Source: Sphingobacteriales bacterium (GTDB lineage: Bacteria; Bacteroidota; Bacteroidia; Chitinophagales; Chitinophagaceae). From it: 64,000 nt of DNA. The stretch is from positions 62,001 through 126,000 of the forward strand of contig JAIXSZ010000016.1 of the NCBI GenBank assembly GCA_027484425.1. Direction: 5' to 3'. The notes beneath the pieces were generated by a model. The model saw only the letters and a program-made list of their open reading frames with translations. It had not been told where the DNA came from and did no database searches. Position numbers and translations under genes: made by a program. Positions 19,752-28,910 of the stretch are shown one piece after another; the stretch's first letter is position 1, and the number at the start of each line of letters is the position of its first letter.

Positions 19752-19802
19752 TATTTAGAACATCGCTATTATGGTGATTTAAAATCTGATTTCAACGCAT
19801 AC

Positions 19803-20636
19803 ATGATTTATATAAGGAGCAAAGAAGAAATTGAAATTATTCGTAAAAGTGCTCTAATGGTTTCTGCCACCTTAACCGAGGTGGCAAAACTTTTAAGGCC
19901 CGGTCTTACTACATTAGAAATTGATAAAGTTGCTGAGCAATTTATTAGAGATAATGGGGGTATACCTTCCTTCAAAGGTTATAATGGTTTTCCAGCATCA
20001 GTTTGTATATCAGTTAATGATGTGGTCGTGCATGGTTTTCCTAGCAAGTATGAATTAAAAGATGGTGACATTATCACTGTCGACTGTGGTTTTTATAAAA
20101 ATGGTTATCATGGCGATTCTGCTTACACTTTTGCAATAGGAGATGTAAAACCTGAAGTACTGCAACTTTTGAAGATTACGAAAGAGTCTGTGTTCAAAGG
20201 TGTAGAACAAGCCTGCGACAACAACAGAGTTGGCGATGTATCATATGCTATTGAGCATTTTACTTCTAAGATCCATCCTTATGGTGTTGTTCGTGAATTG
20301 GTAGGTCACGGAATCGGCAGAGACCTACATGAAGATCCACAGGTGCCCAACTATGGTAGAAGAGGTGATGGCAAGCGGCTTAAAGAAGGTATGGTGATAG
20401 CTATTGAACCAATGATTAATCTAGGTAAAAAGGAAGTTTTTACTTGGGATGACGGATGGACGGTAGCAACTAAAGATGGTTTGCCGTCTGCCCATTTTGA
20501 GCATACTACGGCTGTTAGAAAAGGTAAAGGAGAAGCTTTATCATCTTTTTTGCCTATTGAAGCTGCTGAAACTGCAAATATAGAATTGAATAGCAGTTAC
20601 TACTCGGTAGCATCTGCACCTGTTAAAGTGGGGTGA
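19803..20636 (+). CDS. map: Type I methionine aminopeptidase
   Basis: 277 residues. The five metal ligands of the pita-bread fold can be seen: two Asp in VDCGF and HGDSAYTF, His in LVGHGIGRDLHEDP, Glu in IAIEPMI and Glu in HFEHTTAV. It removes the initiator Met from new proteins in the cytosol. It follows secY by 51 bases. About 15 extra residues at the C-terminus go beyond the usual length. In most relatives infA would follow; here a lipoprotein gene does. Confidence 0.96.
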   Translation: MIYIRSKEEIEIIRKSALMVSATLTEVAKLLRPGLTTLEIDKVAEQFIRDNGGIPSFKGYNGFPASVCISVNDVVVHGFPSKYELKDGDIITVDCGFYKNGYHGDSAYTFAIGDVKPEVLQLLKITKESVFKGVEQACDNNRVGDVSYAIEHFTSKIHPYGVVRELVGHGIGRDLHEDPQVPNYGRRGDGKRLKEGMVIAIEPMINLGKKEVFTWDDGWTVATKDGLPSAHFEHTTAVRKGKGEALSSFLPIEAAETANIELNSSYYSVASAPVKVG

Positions 20637-20699
20637 TTTAATCCAGTTTTTTTCGTTTTTTCTTGCTTTGGTCGTATATTCGTTAAATATTGTTGTAGT

Positions 20700-21584
20700 A
20701 TGAAACAGATTATTCTGGCATTATTATGTGCTATTCTGGTGCTCACCGGTTGTGAGGAGAAACCCCCTATTATTAATTTCGGTACACCTATTACAGTAGA
20801 TACAACATTTGTTATATCTCCTGTGCCTGCTACTGAGCCGCACACAGTATTGGTAGAAGAGTATACTGGTGCTAGCTGCACTAACTGCCCTGCTGCTCAC
20901 GAGGTATTGAAAGAAATTCAGAAAGAACATCCAGGGAGGATCAACGTTATTGGTTTGTATATTACAGGGCCTCTTCAGTCGAAACCTCCACATGATGCTA
21001 AGTATGACTTTAGGCATCCACAGGCTACTTTGATAGCTAATGACATATATGGTGGTGTAAATATCCTGCCACTAGGTGGTATAGACCGTATTCCCAACAA
21101 TGGTAGTATTAAAATAGAAAGAGGTGTATGGAGTAATATTATTGATACTAGGTTAGCAGTTAATGACTCGATAAACTTAAAAATTGAGAGTACGTACGAT
21201 ACGGTTGCTGGGGAAGCTAGTGTAAGAGCTACTATTATCTATACTAGTCCTGTATCGTTCACTCACAATCTATCCTTAGTCTTAGTAGAAGATAATATCA
21301 TTGACGTACAAGAGTATCCATTTAATGACCCTGTTCACCCTGGTTTTAACGAAAACTACAATTTCACCAACGTTTTTAGGGGCATGATAACAGGCGCACC
21401 TTTTGGCGATCCAGTATTAGCTACAATGTCAACTAAGGAGGCAGGCCGAGTGATAGTTCGTAACTTTAAGTACAAACCACAAGGTATACTCAATGCTGCT
21501 AATTGCAGGATAATTGGTTTCGTTAACAGCACTAATGGTGGCGAGTACAGAATTCTTAAGTCCGCACAGGTAAAAATGAAATAA
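20700..21584 (+). CDS. Omp28-like thioredoxin-fold lipoprotein
   Basis: 294 residues. Signal sequence with lipobox VLTGC places the lipid-bearing Cys near residue 18. A thioredoxin-like region follows with the motif EEYTGASCTNCPAAHE, giving a CxxC pair, then an immunoglobulin-like beta-rich second half. This is the pattern of Omp28-related outer membrane lipoproteins of Bacteroidota, whose biochemical role is not established. Probably monocistronic, 63 bases after map. Confidence 0.75.
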   Translation: MKQIILALLCAILVLTGCEEKPPIINFGTPITVDTTFVISPVPATEPHTVLVEEYTGASCTNCPAAHEVLKEIQKEHPGRINVIGLYITGPLQSKPPHDAKYDFRHPQATLIANDIYGGVNILPLGGIDRIPNNGSIKIERGVWSNIIDTRLAVNDSINLKIESTYDTVAGEASVRATIIYTSPVSFTHNLSLVLVEDNIIDVQEYPFNDPVHPGFNENYNFTNVFRGMITGAPFGDPVLATMSTKEAGRVIVRNFKYKPQGILNAANCRIIGFVNSTNGGEYRILKSAQVKMK

Positions 21585-21635
21585 GCTACAAATTGTTATC
21601 AATTCGTAGCTTATGTATTGTTTCCTCCTACTAAA

Positions 21636-22265
21636 TTACTTTCTGGTTTCCCTTATTTTAAGAGATGTGTTTACCACATCTCTTTTTTCGTTTTGTAGTT
21701 TCAATTTGCGCCAACATTTGGTGATTTCGTTGAATAATGGAATGTTGTCACTTCCACCAAAATCGTAGAAGTATTTAAGGCCTATTTCTATAGCCATTAT
21801 TTTGGTTATCTCTTTTGCTTTTTTGCTGTCGCTAAGTAGCAATAAATCAACACTTCCACCATTAAACAGTGGTTTTAAAATATTTTCATATCCACCAGTG
21901 TAGAATACTTTGATTACGTGTGTAGAACCAGTAATGGCTTTTATAGCACACACTGTTTTTACTAGCTCATCTTCAGGCGCAAAAACATTGGCAGTTACGT
22001 CTATTATTACTTTTTTCCTTACATCGCCTAGCCAATAAGATGCTTCTCTCACCTCAATTGGGTCGGTAGCAATTATGATAAAATCTGCCTGAAGTGCAGC
22101 ATCTGAGATTGATGTATATATTATCCGATTATTAGGGTCTTGTATATTACGAACTATAACATTGTTCTTTTCGCAGCATGCCATATAGATGTTATGTCCA
22201 TGTAGTGCAAACTTGCTGGCATAATATGCTGCTATATCTGTATTACCTATAATTGCTATGTCCAT
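21636..22265 (-). CDS. Rossmann-fold NAD(P)-binding protein, F420-dependent reductase-like
   Basis: 209 residues from the ATG at 22265, chosen because the nucleotide-binding strand MDIAIIG begins there; another ATG eight codons upstream (22289) is possible. The N-terminal half resembles the NADP-oxidoreductase coenzyme F420-dependent (NpdG-like) family, with ADFIIIATDP and KVIIDVTAN strands. The usual GxGxxG loop is replaced by GNTDIA, so dinucleotide binding may be altered. Function is not known. Transcribed convergently with the Omp28-like gene. Confidence 0.6.
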   Translation of the reverse strand: MDIAIIGNTDIAAYYASKFALHGHNIYMACCEKNNVIVRNIQDPNNRIIYTSISDAALQADFIIIATDPIEVREASYWLGDVRKKVIIDVTANVFAPEDELVKTVCAIKAITGSTHVIKVFYTGGYENILKPLFNGGSVDLLLLSDSKKAKEITKIMAIEIGLKYFYDFGGSDNIPLFNEITKCWRKLKLQNEKRDVVNTSLKIRETRK

Positions 22266-22723
22266 TGACACTAATCGCTTAAAGCTCATAGAGGTATTCG
22301 TTTACTTATTTATAATGTTTGTTTTAGCCAACTTACCAATCTCCCCTATTTCTGTATATGTTGGGTAAAATATGCAGCATTGACGACTGATTTAAAACTG
22401 AATTTCAACAAAGTTGTGGAAATTATTTCACAACAACAATAACTAATATTAGCTTCTAAACCCGATTTTTGAATCAATATTTTGATTTTTCTCTAACAAT
22501 CTGATAATTCAATTGATACGCATTACGTTATTATTGTAGTTTTATGATATTTATTTGTATTTCTTGAATTGTTGTCAGCTATAGTCGGTTTTGCGAGTTC
22601 TTTTGATGTTTATTATTGCTTTTTATCTTGTACGTGTTCATTTAGGAAAGGAATATAGACAAGCTAAATACATGTTTTACAAATCTTACTTACCTTAGCC
22701 CTTGCTACAAACATTAGGACGAC
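22266..22723. other. Intergenic region between divergent genes
   Basis: About 430-460 AT-rich bases between two divergently transcribed genes. A TACCTTAG box at 22691-22698 is a weak -7 candidate for the rightward gene. I see no RNA gene or repeat. Confidence 0.4.
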
Positions 22724-23881
22724 ATGGCTATGCGAATGCATGAAGTGAAAACGGAGAATGACAAAAAAGTTTTCCTACAGGTTTCAATTGATATTTACAA
22801 AAATGACCCAAATTGGATTCGTCCGTTGGATAAGGACATTGAAGAAGTATTTGATCCTGCTAAGAATAAATTCTTTAAGCGCGGTGAGTGCACCAGATGG
22901 ATACTAATGAATGATGCTGGTGTGCCGGTAGGTCGTATCGCTGCCTTTGTCAATAGGCAATACAAACAAGAACAGCCAACCGGTGGTATAGGTTTTTTTG
23001 AGTGTGACAATAACATGGAACATGCTAGGTTCATGTTCGACCATTGCAAGAAATGGCTCCAGGAACGAAATATGGAAGCGATGGATGGTCCCATAAACTT
23101 TGGTGAAAGAGATAAATGGTGGGGATTGCTCACAGATGGTTTTTACTCGCCACTCTACGGAATGAACTATAATCTGCCTTATTATCAGTCTCTTTTTGAA
23201 CAGTATGGTTTTGAAACCTATTTTAATCAGGTTTGTTTTGCGTTAAAAGTTAACAACAAACTAAGCGACAAATTTTATGAACGCCATGCTATGTTCGCCG
23301 CCAATCCTGACTTTAAAGCTCAAAAGATTGATAAAAAGAATCTAGATAAATACGCCAAAGACTTCACTTATATCTACAACAAGGCTTGGGCAGGGCATGG
23401 GGGCGGCAAATCGCTGGAGGAAAAAACCGTTCAAAAGATGTTTAAGACCATGAAGGCTGTGATGGATGAAAGCCTGATTTGGTTTGTATATCACAAAGAA
23501 GAACCCATAGCTATGTGGGTAAATATACCCGACCTTAATCAGTACTTCAAACACCTGAATGGTCAGTTTGGATTGCTAGACAAGCTAAAGTTTTTGTATC
23601 TAAAAACCTTTGGAAAATGCAGTCGTTTTGTGGGGCTTGTGTTTGGAGTAATACCAGAGTTTCAGGGTAAAGGTATAGATGGCTATATAATAATAGAAGG
23701 GGCGCAGGTGATACAAAGCATGAAAAAGTATGAAGATTACGAAATGCAATGGATTGGCGACTTCAACCCCAAAATGATAAACATATCGGAGAGTTTGGGC
23801 ACTACACGTAGCAGAAACCTAAAAACGTACAGATACTTGTTCGATAGAACATTGCCTTTTAAAAGACATAAGTTCTTATAA
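22724..23881 (+). CDS. GNAT-like acyltransferase family protein, conserved in Bacteroidota
   Basis: 385 residues without signal peptide or membrane segments. Features include an N-terminal part with VGRIAAFVNRQY, FFECDNN and GPINFGERDKWWGLL, and a C-terminal part with FGVIPEFQGKGIDGYIIIEG, which fits the acetyl-CoA-binding P-loop (Q-x-x-G-x-G) of GNAT enzymes. The architecture suggests two GNAT-type halves. Substrate is unknown. The gene begins a rightward series with the SGNH hydrolase and miaE. Confidence 0.6.
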   Translation: MAMRMHEVKTENDKKVFLQVSIDIYKNDPNWIRPLDKDIEEVFDPAKNKFFKRGECTRWILMNDAGVPVGRIAAFVNRQYKQEQPTGGIGFFECDNNMEHARFMFDHCKKWLQERNMEAMDGPINFGERDKWWGLLTDGFYSPLYGMNYNLPYYQSLFEQYGFETYFNQVCFALKVNNKLSDKFYERHAMFAANPDFKAQKIDKKNLDKYAKDFTYIYNKAWAGHGGGKSLEEKTVQKMFKTMKAVMDESLIWFVYHKEEPIAMWVNIPDLNQYFKHLNGQFGLLDKLKFLYLKTFGKCSRFVGLVFGVIPEFQGKGIDGYIIIEGAQVIQSMKKYEDYEMQWIGDFNPKMINISESLGTTRSRNLKTYRYLFDRTLPFKRHKFL

Positions 23882-23921
23882 ACAACAACTTTTTTGTTAC
23901 ACTAAGATTTACAACAGCAAC

Positions 23922-24530
23922 ATGATTTCATATCTCGCACTAGGCGATTCGTATACGATAGGGGAGCAAGTGCTAACCGCAGATAATTTCCCACACCAAA
24001 CAGTGACACTATTAAAGGGGAAAGGTATATCCATGGCCGACCCAGTAATAATAGCCACTACTGGATGGACTACTGATGAGTTGGCAGCATCTATCAGAGA
24101 GCATAACATCAATGAAACTTTTAGTGTGGTGTCGTTGCTGATAGGGGTGAATAACCAATATAGAGGCAGGACAGTAGAGAATTACGCAGAAGAGTTTCTG
24201 TCTTTGCTCAATCAAGCCATATTTTTTGCTGGCAATCAGCCCAACCATGTTTTTGTGCTATCTATACCAGATTGGGGTGTTACTCCCTTTGCTGCAGACA
24301 GAGACAGCACCCAAATAGCCACCGAAATTGATGCCTATAATGCAACCTGTAAGGGTATAACCGAAACACTGAATTGTAACTATATAGAGATTACAGAAAG
24401 CACCAGGCACAATGGTCACAACCCCGATTTCTTGGCTCCTGACCTTCTGCATCCATCAGGTATGGAATATGCAATATGGGCAAATCGTCTGGCAAACAAA
24501 ATAGCTGCTACAATTTCAACAAACGAATAG
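23922..24530 (+). CDS. SGNH/GDSL-family hydrolase
   Basis: 202 residues. Block I is ALGDSYTIGE with the nucleophile Ser at residue 10; a Gly in TTGW serves as block II; block III is GVNNQYRGR; block V is DLLHPSGMEYA, giving the Asp-His pair. Enzymes of this fold are esterases or lipases, often acting on acyl groups of lipids or polysaccharides. No signal peptide, so it is probably cytosolic. It lies between the GNAT-like gene and miaE with short gaps (40 and 34 bases). Confidence 0.82.
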   Translation: MISYLALGDSYTIGEQVLTADNFPHQTVTLLKGKGISMADPVIIATTGWTTDELAASIREHNINETFSVVSLLIGVNNQYRGRTVENYAEEFLSLLNQAIFFAGNQPNHVFVLSIPDWGVTPFAADRDSTQIATEIDAYNATCKGITETLNCNYIEITESTRHNGHNPDFLAPDLLHPSGMEYAIWANRLANKIAATISTNE

Positions 24531-24564
24531 TTGTAATAGCCGAGGAGAAGAACAATAAGACATT

Positions 24565-25167
24565 ATGAGTACCGCAGAAAATTCAATACTAGGGCTGAAG
24601 ATGCCCACAGACCCAAGGTGGGCAGATCTCGCATCCATATCTCTTAAGGAAATACTTACAGACCATGCTTTCTGCGAACAAAAAGCAGCTACCCAGTGTA
24701 TCAGTATTATACAGATATATGCCGACCGAGAAGACATCGTAAGTGCATTAGCCCCAATAGTGACGGAAGAATGGGGTCACTTCAGGATGGTATGGGCTGA
24801 GATGAAGAAACGTGGCTATGAGCTGGGCAGGCAACGGAAAGATGAATATGTGAACCTACTGCTGCAACACGGCCCCAAACAAAAAAACAGCGAAGAAAAA
24901 CTATTGCATAAACTGATGCTCTGTGCACTCATAGAGGCAAGAAGTTGTGAGCGCTTCAGGCTGCTATCTGAAAATTTGGATGATGAATCGTTGCGAAAGT
25001 TTTACTACAAGTTTATGGTATCTGAGGCGGGGCATTACCGCTTGTTTATTGATCTGGCACGCAAATACTATACCGAGGAACATGTAAAGGATGCCTGGCA
25101 GCAATGGCTAACAGCAGAAACACAGGTGCTAAAAATGCTGGAACCTCGGGGCGACCGTATGCATTGA
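24565..25167 (+). CDS. miaE: tRNA-(ms2io6A)-hydroxylase MiaE
   Basis: 200 residues, a ferritin-like diiron enzyme. The carboxylate and histidine ligands can be seen in DHAFCEQKAA, EEWGHFRM, IEARSCERF and SEAGHYRL. MiaE hydroxylates the isopentenyl group of 2-methylthio-N6-isopentenyl-adenosine at position 37 of tRNAs that read UNN codons. Its TGA stop abuts the stop codon of the convergent gene with no bases between. Confidence 0.9.
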   Translation: MSTAENSILGLKMPTDPRWADLASISLKEILTDHAFCEQKAATQCISIIQIYADREDIVSALAPIVTEEWGHFRMVWAEMKKRGYELGRQRKDEYVNLLLQHGPKQKNSEEKLLHKLMLCALIEARSCERFRLLSENLDDESLRKFYYKFMVSEAGHYRLFIDLARKYYTEEHVKDAWQQWLTAETQVLKMLEPRGDRMH

Positions 25168-26133
25168 TTACTGAGGCGTAATGCGGTAGATAGTGCCCTC
25201 ATCGCCAGCTACTATCAAGTCGCCATTAGGTGCAGCCGCTATGCCACGCAGCGTACGAGTAGTAAACCGCTTGTATTCCGACCAATTATTACCACCATCT
25301 CTGGTGTATATTACTACTCCCTTATCGCCCACAGCCCAGCCATGCATAGGCGTGGTAAATAGTATACTGCGCAGCATATACCTGGGCACAGATATATCAT
25401 TGCCATTGCGCTGACGGCCCCAGTTTTTACCAGCATCTGTAGTGTGAAAAATGCTGCCATTTGCACCACACATCCATATCTCATTACCGTGTATATCCAT
25501 GGCAGTAAAGTTGTCACCATCTACAGGCAAGTAAGTCCAGGTATTGCCACGATCTGTTGTTTTCATTACAGCACCATAACCTACCACATATCCCGTATGG
25601 TCGTCTACCATATACATATTGTTGAGGCCATGCAGGAACGTTTGTTCGTCAATTATCTTGAAATTAGAATCTACCCTCGTTATCGTACACTGACGCTGCA
25701 ATACGGTGCTGATAAAGATGCCAGTATCTGGCGTGGCAAACGAGCCCCCACGATACACCAACCAATTGAAAATACGATTGAACTGCCAAGACCTGCCTTT
25801 GTCAGACGAGCGCAGTATGCAGCCGTCTATACCACTCAGGTACAGCGTGCCATTCGGCGACATGCCCATGCCATACATTTCCTTAGGTGCCTCGGTCGAT
25901 GAGTCTGCCGACCATGTATAACCACCGTCAGCTGAGCGCAGCATCACCGACTGATAGAACGTAGAGCCACCACCTATGATGCAGATACTGTCGTCCAGAA
26001 AACGGATGTTATTCAGCCGCACAGTCGTGTTACTGGTTAGTTGCCGCACCTCGCTAAACTCCAGTAGGTCGCGCTTGCACGAGCCCAAAAGCAATGCGCC
26101 ACACAGTATCAGTAAAAGGTGCAACCCCCTCAT
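25168..26133 (-). CDS. Lipoprotein with Asp-box (BNR/YCF48-like) beta-propeller
   Basis: 321 residues from ATG 26133; a TTG four codons earlier is in frame but less likely. Lipobox LLGSC marks a lipoprotein. At least five Asp-box motifs of the S/T-x-D-x-G-x-x-W type are visible: SADGGYTW, SSDKGRSW, TTDRGNTW, TTDAGKNW and TRDGGNNW, spaced as in a photosystem II assembly factor (YCF48)-like or sialidase-like propeller. The role is unknown, probably a surface or periplasmic binding or assembly function. It ends exactly where miaE ends on the other strand. Confidence 0.75.
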   Translation of the reverse strand: MRGLHLLLILCGALLLGSCKRDLLEFSEVRQLTSNTTVRLNNIRFLDDSICIIGGGSTFYQSVMLRSADGGYTWSADSSTEAPKEMYGMGMSPNGTLYLSGIDGCILRSSDKGRSWQFNRIFNWLVYRGGSFATPDTGIFISTVLQRQCTITRVDSNFKIIDEQTFLHGLNNMYMVDDHTGYVVGYGAVMKTTDRGNTWTYLPVDGDNFTAMDIHGNEIWMCGANGSIFHTTDAGKNWGRQRNGNDISVPRYMLRSILFTTPMHGWAVGDKGVVIYTRDGGNNWSEYKRFTTRTLRGIAAAPNGDLIVAGDEGTIYRITPQ

Positions 26134-26197
26134 GGTGCTATTCAAAAATGATTATGCTGCAATATAAACAAACTACCAATACAGCCCACAGGCAGGG

Positions 26198-26983
26198 CTA
26201 TATTATACGCCTTATATCAAAGTAATAGCGTTGATTTTCTTTGCTCGTTTGTTCGGGCTTTTTATCGGAGGGTAGTAGTATAAACTTGGTTTTGTTGCCT
26301 GGTTTTACAGCCCTTACCGAGAAGTCATACTGCTTGGCGGGGTCATCAAAAAACTGCGCTTGTATCACCTGCCCTCCTTTTGCACTCTGGCGTGGCCGCA
26401 GGGTCATGCTGCTCATTTCATTTTTGCGGTACTTGTGTGTAGCCGTTACTACCACACTATAGGGCGTGGTATTGATAAACCAAAACTCCGAACTGTATAT
26501 CTCCGCACACGCTATCGTGGTAGGTGCGGGCTTGCTAGGTGCAGGGTTGGTAGTAGTGGTAGGTGGGGCTACATATTCTTGCCTCCTAAAGGGCGCTGTA
26601 GTACGCGGACCATCATCATAATTCTGGTGTACCTCGCTGGTTATGGTGCCATCTGGCGCAAAATCTGTAAACGTCCTGTACCACTGTATGCCCGCATCCG
26701 GTGCGCTGCTATACTCTGCTTTTTTTACCGCTCCGTTTTCGTAGAAGCTGAACTGTACCGAACTATGACCGGCTATCTTTCTCAGTTCCTTTTCATATAT
26801 CACTTCTCCCTTGCCGTTATAGGCTCTTGCCTGTCCCCAGCGGTTGTCTGCATCATAGCACTGCGAGGTGGCTTTTTTGCCATTCTTAAAGTAGGTATAC
26901 CTACAGTTGCCGAACGGCTGACCGTAAGTGCACCAGCTGGCAAATAAAAACACACAAAAAACAACGAAGTAACCTAACCGCAT
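26198..26983 (-). CDS. Secreted protein with MORN-like repeats
   Basis: 261 residues with a signal peptide cut after about SWCTYG. The first half has MORN/YwqK-like repeats of the form YFKNGKKATSQCYD, YNGKGEVIYEKEL and FYENGAVKKAEY. A Thr/Pro-rich linker at about residues 135-155 leads to a C-terminal beta-rich region without a recognised domain. The ATG at 26983 starts directly with the signal peptide. Function unknown; it sits upstream of the Asp-box lipoprotein on the same strand with a 64-base gap. Confidence 0.6.
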   Translation of the reverse strand: MRLGYFVVFCVFLFASWCTYGQPFGNCRYTYFKNGKKATSQCYDADNRWGQARAYNGKGEVIYEKELRKIAGHSSVQFSFYENGAVKKAEYSSAPDAGIQWYRTFTDFAPDGTITSEVHQNYDDGPRTTAPFRRQEYVAPPTTTTNPAPSKPAPTTIACAEIYSSEFWFINTTPYSVVVTATHKYRKNEMSSMTLRPRQSAKGGQVIQAQFFDDPAKQYDFSVRAVKPGNKTKFILLPSDKKPEQTSKENQRYYFDIRRII

Positions 26984-27094
26984 GAAAACCCTTATTCAAT
27001 TTTTGTGCCAGTTTTGCTAGCCCACTGGCAGGAAAATAACACGACCGGCACCTGTGGGTATCATACACCCTCCCGCATCAAACAAAGCCCATCA

Positions 27095-27130
27095 AAAAAG
27101 CCTTTCAGCAGTAATGCTGAAAGGCTTTTT
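27095..27130 (-). terminator. Terminator downstream of tRNA-Met
   Basis: A perfect 16-bp stem (27095-27110 with 27115-27130) is capped by the GNRA tetraloop GTAA and has A/T-rich ends, so it can end transcription in both directions. It lies 8 bases past the 3' end of the leftward tRNA gene. Confidence 0.8.
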
Positions 27131-27138
27131 GCTCTCTG

Positions 27139-27212
27139 TAGCGAGGAGGAGATTTGAACTCCCGACCTCAGGGTTATGAATCCTGTGCTCTAACCAACTG
27201 AGCTACCTCGCC
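27139..27212 (-). tRNA. tRNA-Met (anticodon CAT)
   Basis: Reading the minus strand, a cloverleaf folds: 7-bp acceptor stem with one G-U pair at 1-72, D arm with AGCTCAGTTGGTTAGAGC, anticodon loop TTCATAA with CAT at 27176-27178 (plus-strand ATG), and T arm with GTTCAAAT. The anticodon stem has an A-C mismatch at its inner pair. CCA is not encoded. The lack of three G-C pairs in the anticodon stem argues for elongator Met and not initiator; a lysidine-modified tRNA-Ile cannot be ruled out from sequence. Confidence 0.9.
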
Positions 27213-27227
27213 ATAAATTTTGGACTG

Positions 27228-27235
27228 CAAAAGTA
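27228..27235 (-). promoter_or_regulatory. -7 box of the tRNA-Met promoter
   Basis: On the minus strand TACTTTTG lies 15 bases upstream of the tRNA 5' end, a perfect match to TAnnTTTG. No clear -33 element was seen. Confidence 0.5.
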
Positions 27236-27449
27236 TACTTTATTTTGGAATTCCGGCTTTCTGCGCACATAATTTTTTCCCCATCCGCTTTTCTCCGTCC
27301 ACCCACACGCTCTATTGCCTGCCACCCCTCAGTGCGTTACCTAATGTCAGCACCTAGCATCATTAGGCTTATTACTATTATTTCTTTTAAAAATCACCCC
27401 TTTTTGCATCTTTATATTTGTTACTTTAGATACCTGAAAACAACCAATC

Positions 27450-28910
27450 ATGACCGATCAGATACAGAACTTACAACCCCAGGCACTTTGGGCACACTTC
27501 GCAGCACTCAATGCAGTACCCCGTCCTTCCAAAAAAGAACAACGCGTCATAGCATTTGCCAAAGCCTTTGGCGAATCACTAGGCCTACCCACCATGGTCG
27601 ATGAAGCCGGTAACGTCATCATTAAAAAGCCAGCCACCCCCGGCATGGAGGACAGGCAAACTATCGTCATTCAGAGCCACCTCGACATGGTGCACCAAAA
27701 AAACAGCGATACCGTTTTCAACTTCGATACCCAAGGCATCGACATGTATGTCGATGGCGACTTCGTCCGCGCCCGTGGCACCACCCTCGGTGCCGACAAT
27801 GGCATCGGCGTAGCCACCATCATGGCATTGCTGTCGTCTACAGATATTCCACACCCAGCCATCGAGGCACTCTTCACCATCGACGAAGAAACCGGCATGA
27901 CCGGCGCACTAGCCCTCAAAGGCGACCTGCTCACAGGCTCCATCCTCCTCAATCTCGATACCGAGGCCGATAACGAACTCACCATCGGTTGTGCTGGCGG
28001 GGTCGATGTCACCGCCACCGGCAGCTACACCCCAGTAGCACCCACCCACACCGTACCCATGCGCATATCAGTCATAGGGCTCACAGGTGGCCACTCTGGG
28101 GCCGATATTCACCTCGGCAGAGGCAACGCCAACAAAATCATGAACCGTATACTGCTGCAACTCTCCACCGATTTTGGCATAGAAATAGCCAGCATAGATG
28201 GTGGTAGCCTCCGCAATGCCATACCCCGCGAAAGCGCAGCCACAGTAGTCATTCCTGCCCATCAGGTTACCGAGGTCTTACTAGCCATCGCCAATACCAC
28301 CAAAGACCTAATGGCAGAATACAACGTTACCGACCCCAACCTCGACGTAGTCATAGCCGAAACCGACATGCCCACGCTCGTTATAGACAGTGCCTTTCAG
28401 TACCAGCTACTACGTGCCCTCTATGCCTGCCCCAATGGCATATACCGCATGAGCCCCGATATCCCCGGCCTCGTACAGTCTAGCAACAACCTCGCACGCG
28501 TGCTCGTGGCATCTGGCACATACAGCATACAGTGCCTCACACGCAGCTCCGTCGATACCGAGAAGTACGACCTCGCAGCAGCCATCACCAGCACCTTCCA
28601 GCTCATGGGCGCCCAGGTAGCCTACAGCGGCATCTACCCAGGTTGGGAGCCCCGCCCCACTTCACCCATCGTCAAGCTCATGGACAGCCTCTATAAAGAA
28701 CTCTTTGGACAAAGCGCACACGTCAATGCCGTACATGCCGGGCTAGAGTGCGGCATCTTGGGTACCAATTACCCCGATATGCAAATGATATCCTTCGGCC
28801 CCAACATCACCGGCGCCCACTCGCCCGACGAATGTGTACAAATATCCTCAGTCCAGAAGTTCTGGGGCTACCTTCTCGAGACCCTCAAACGTATACCGCT
28901 AATCAGCTAA
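27450..28910 (+). CDS. pepD: Xaa-His dipeptidase (aminoacyl-histidine dipeptidase)
   Basis: 486 residues, the usual PepD length. M20-family metal sites: His77 and Asp79 in QSHLDMV, Asp116 in GADNGIG, and Glu146-Glu147 in IDEETGMTGA; a later His in the C-terminal part completes the pair. It hydrolyses dipeptides such as carnosine in the cytosol. Codons here end in C far more often than in the ribosomal genes, part of a C-rich stretch on this strand. A TATATTTG box at 27413-27420 is a likely -7 element. Confidence 0.93.
   Translation: MTDQIQNLQPQALWAHFAALNAVPRPSKKEQRVIAFAKAFGESLGLPTMVDEAGNVIIKKPATPGMEDRQTIVIQSHLDMVHQKNSDTVFNFDTQGIDMYVDGDFVRARGTTLGADNGIGVATIMALLSSTDIPHPAIEALFTIDEETGMTGALALKGDLLTGSILLNLDTEADNELTIGCAGGVDVTATGSYTPVAPTHTVPMRISVIGLTGGHSGADIHLGRGNANKIMNRILLQLSTDFGIEIASIDGGSLRNAIPRESAATVVIPAHQVTEVLLAIANTTKDLMAEYNVTDPNLDVVIAETDMPTLVIDSAFQYQLLRALYACPNGIYRMSPDIPGLVQSSNNLARVLVASGTYSIQCLTRSSVDTEKYDLAAAITSTFQLMGAQVAYSGIYPGWEPRPTSPIVKLMDSLYKELFGQSAHVNAVHAGLECGILGTNYPDMQMISFGPNITGAHSPDECVQISSVQKFWGYLLETLKRIPLIS

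Noticed and set aside
26360-26947. 195-codon plus-strand frame opposite the MORN-like gene
   Set aside because: High Cys, Arg, His and Tyr content and no start region; the minus-strand gene has a signal peptide and repeats.
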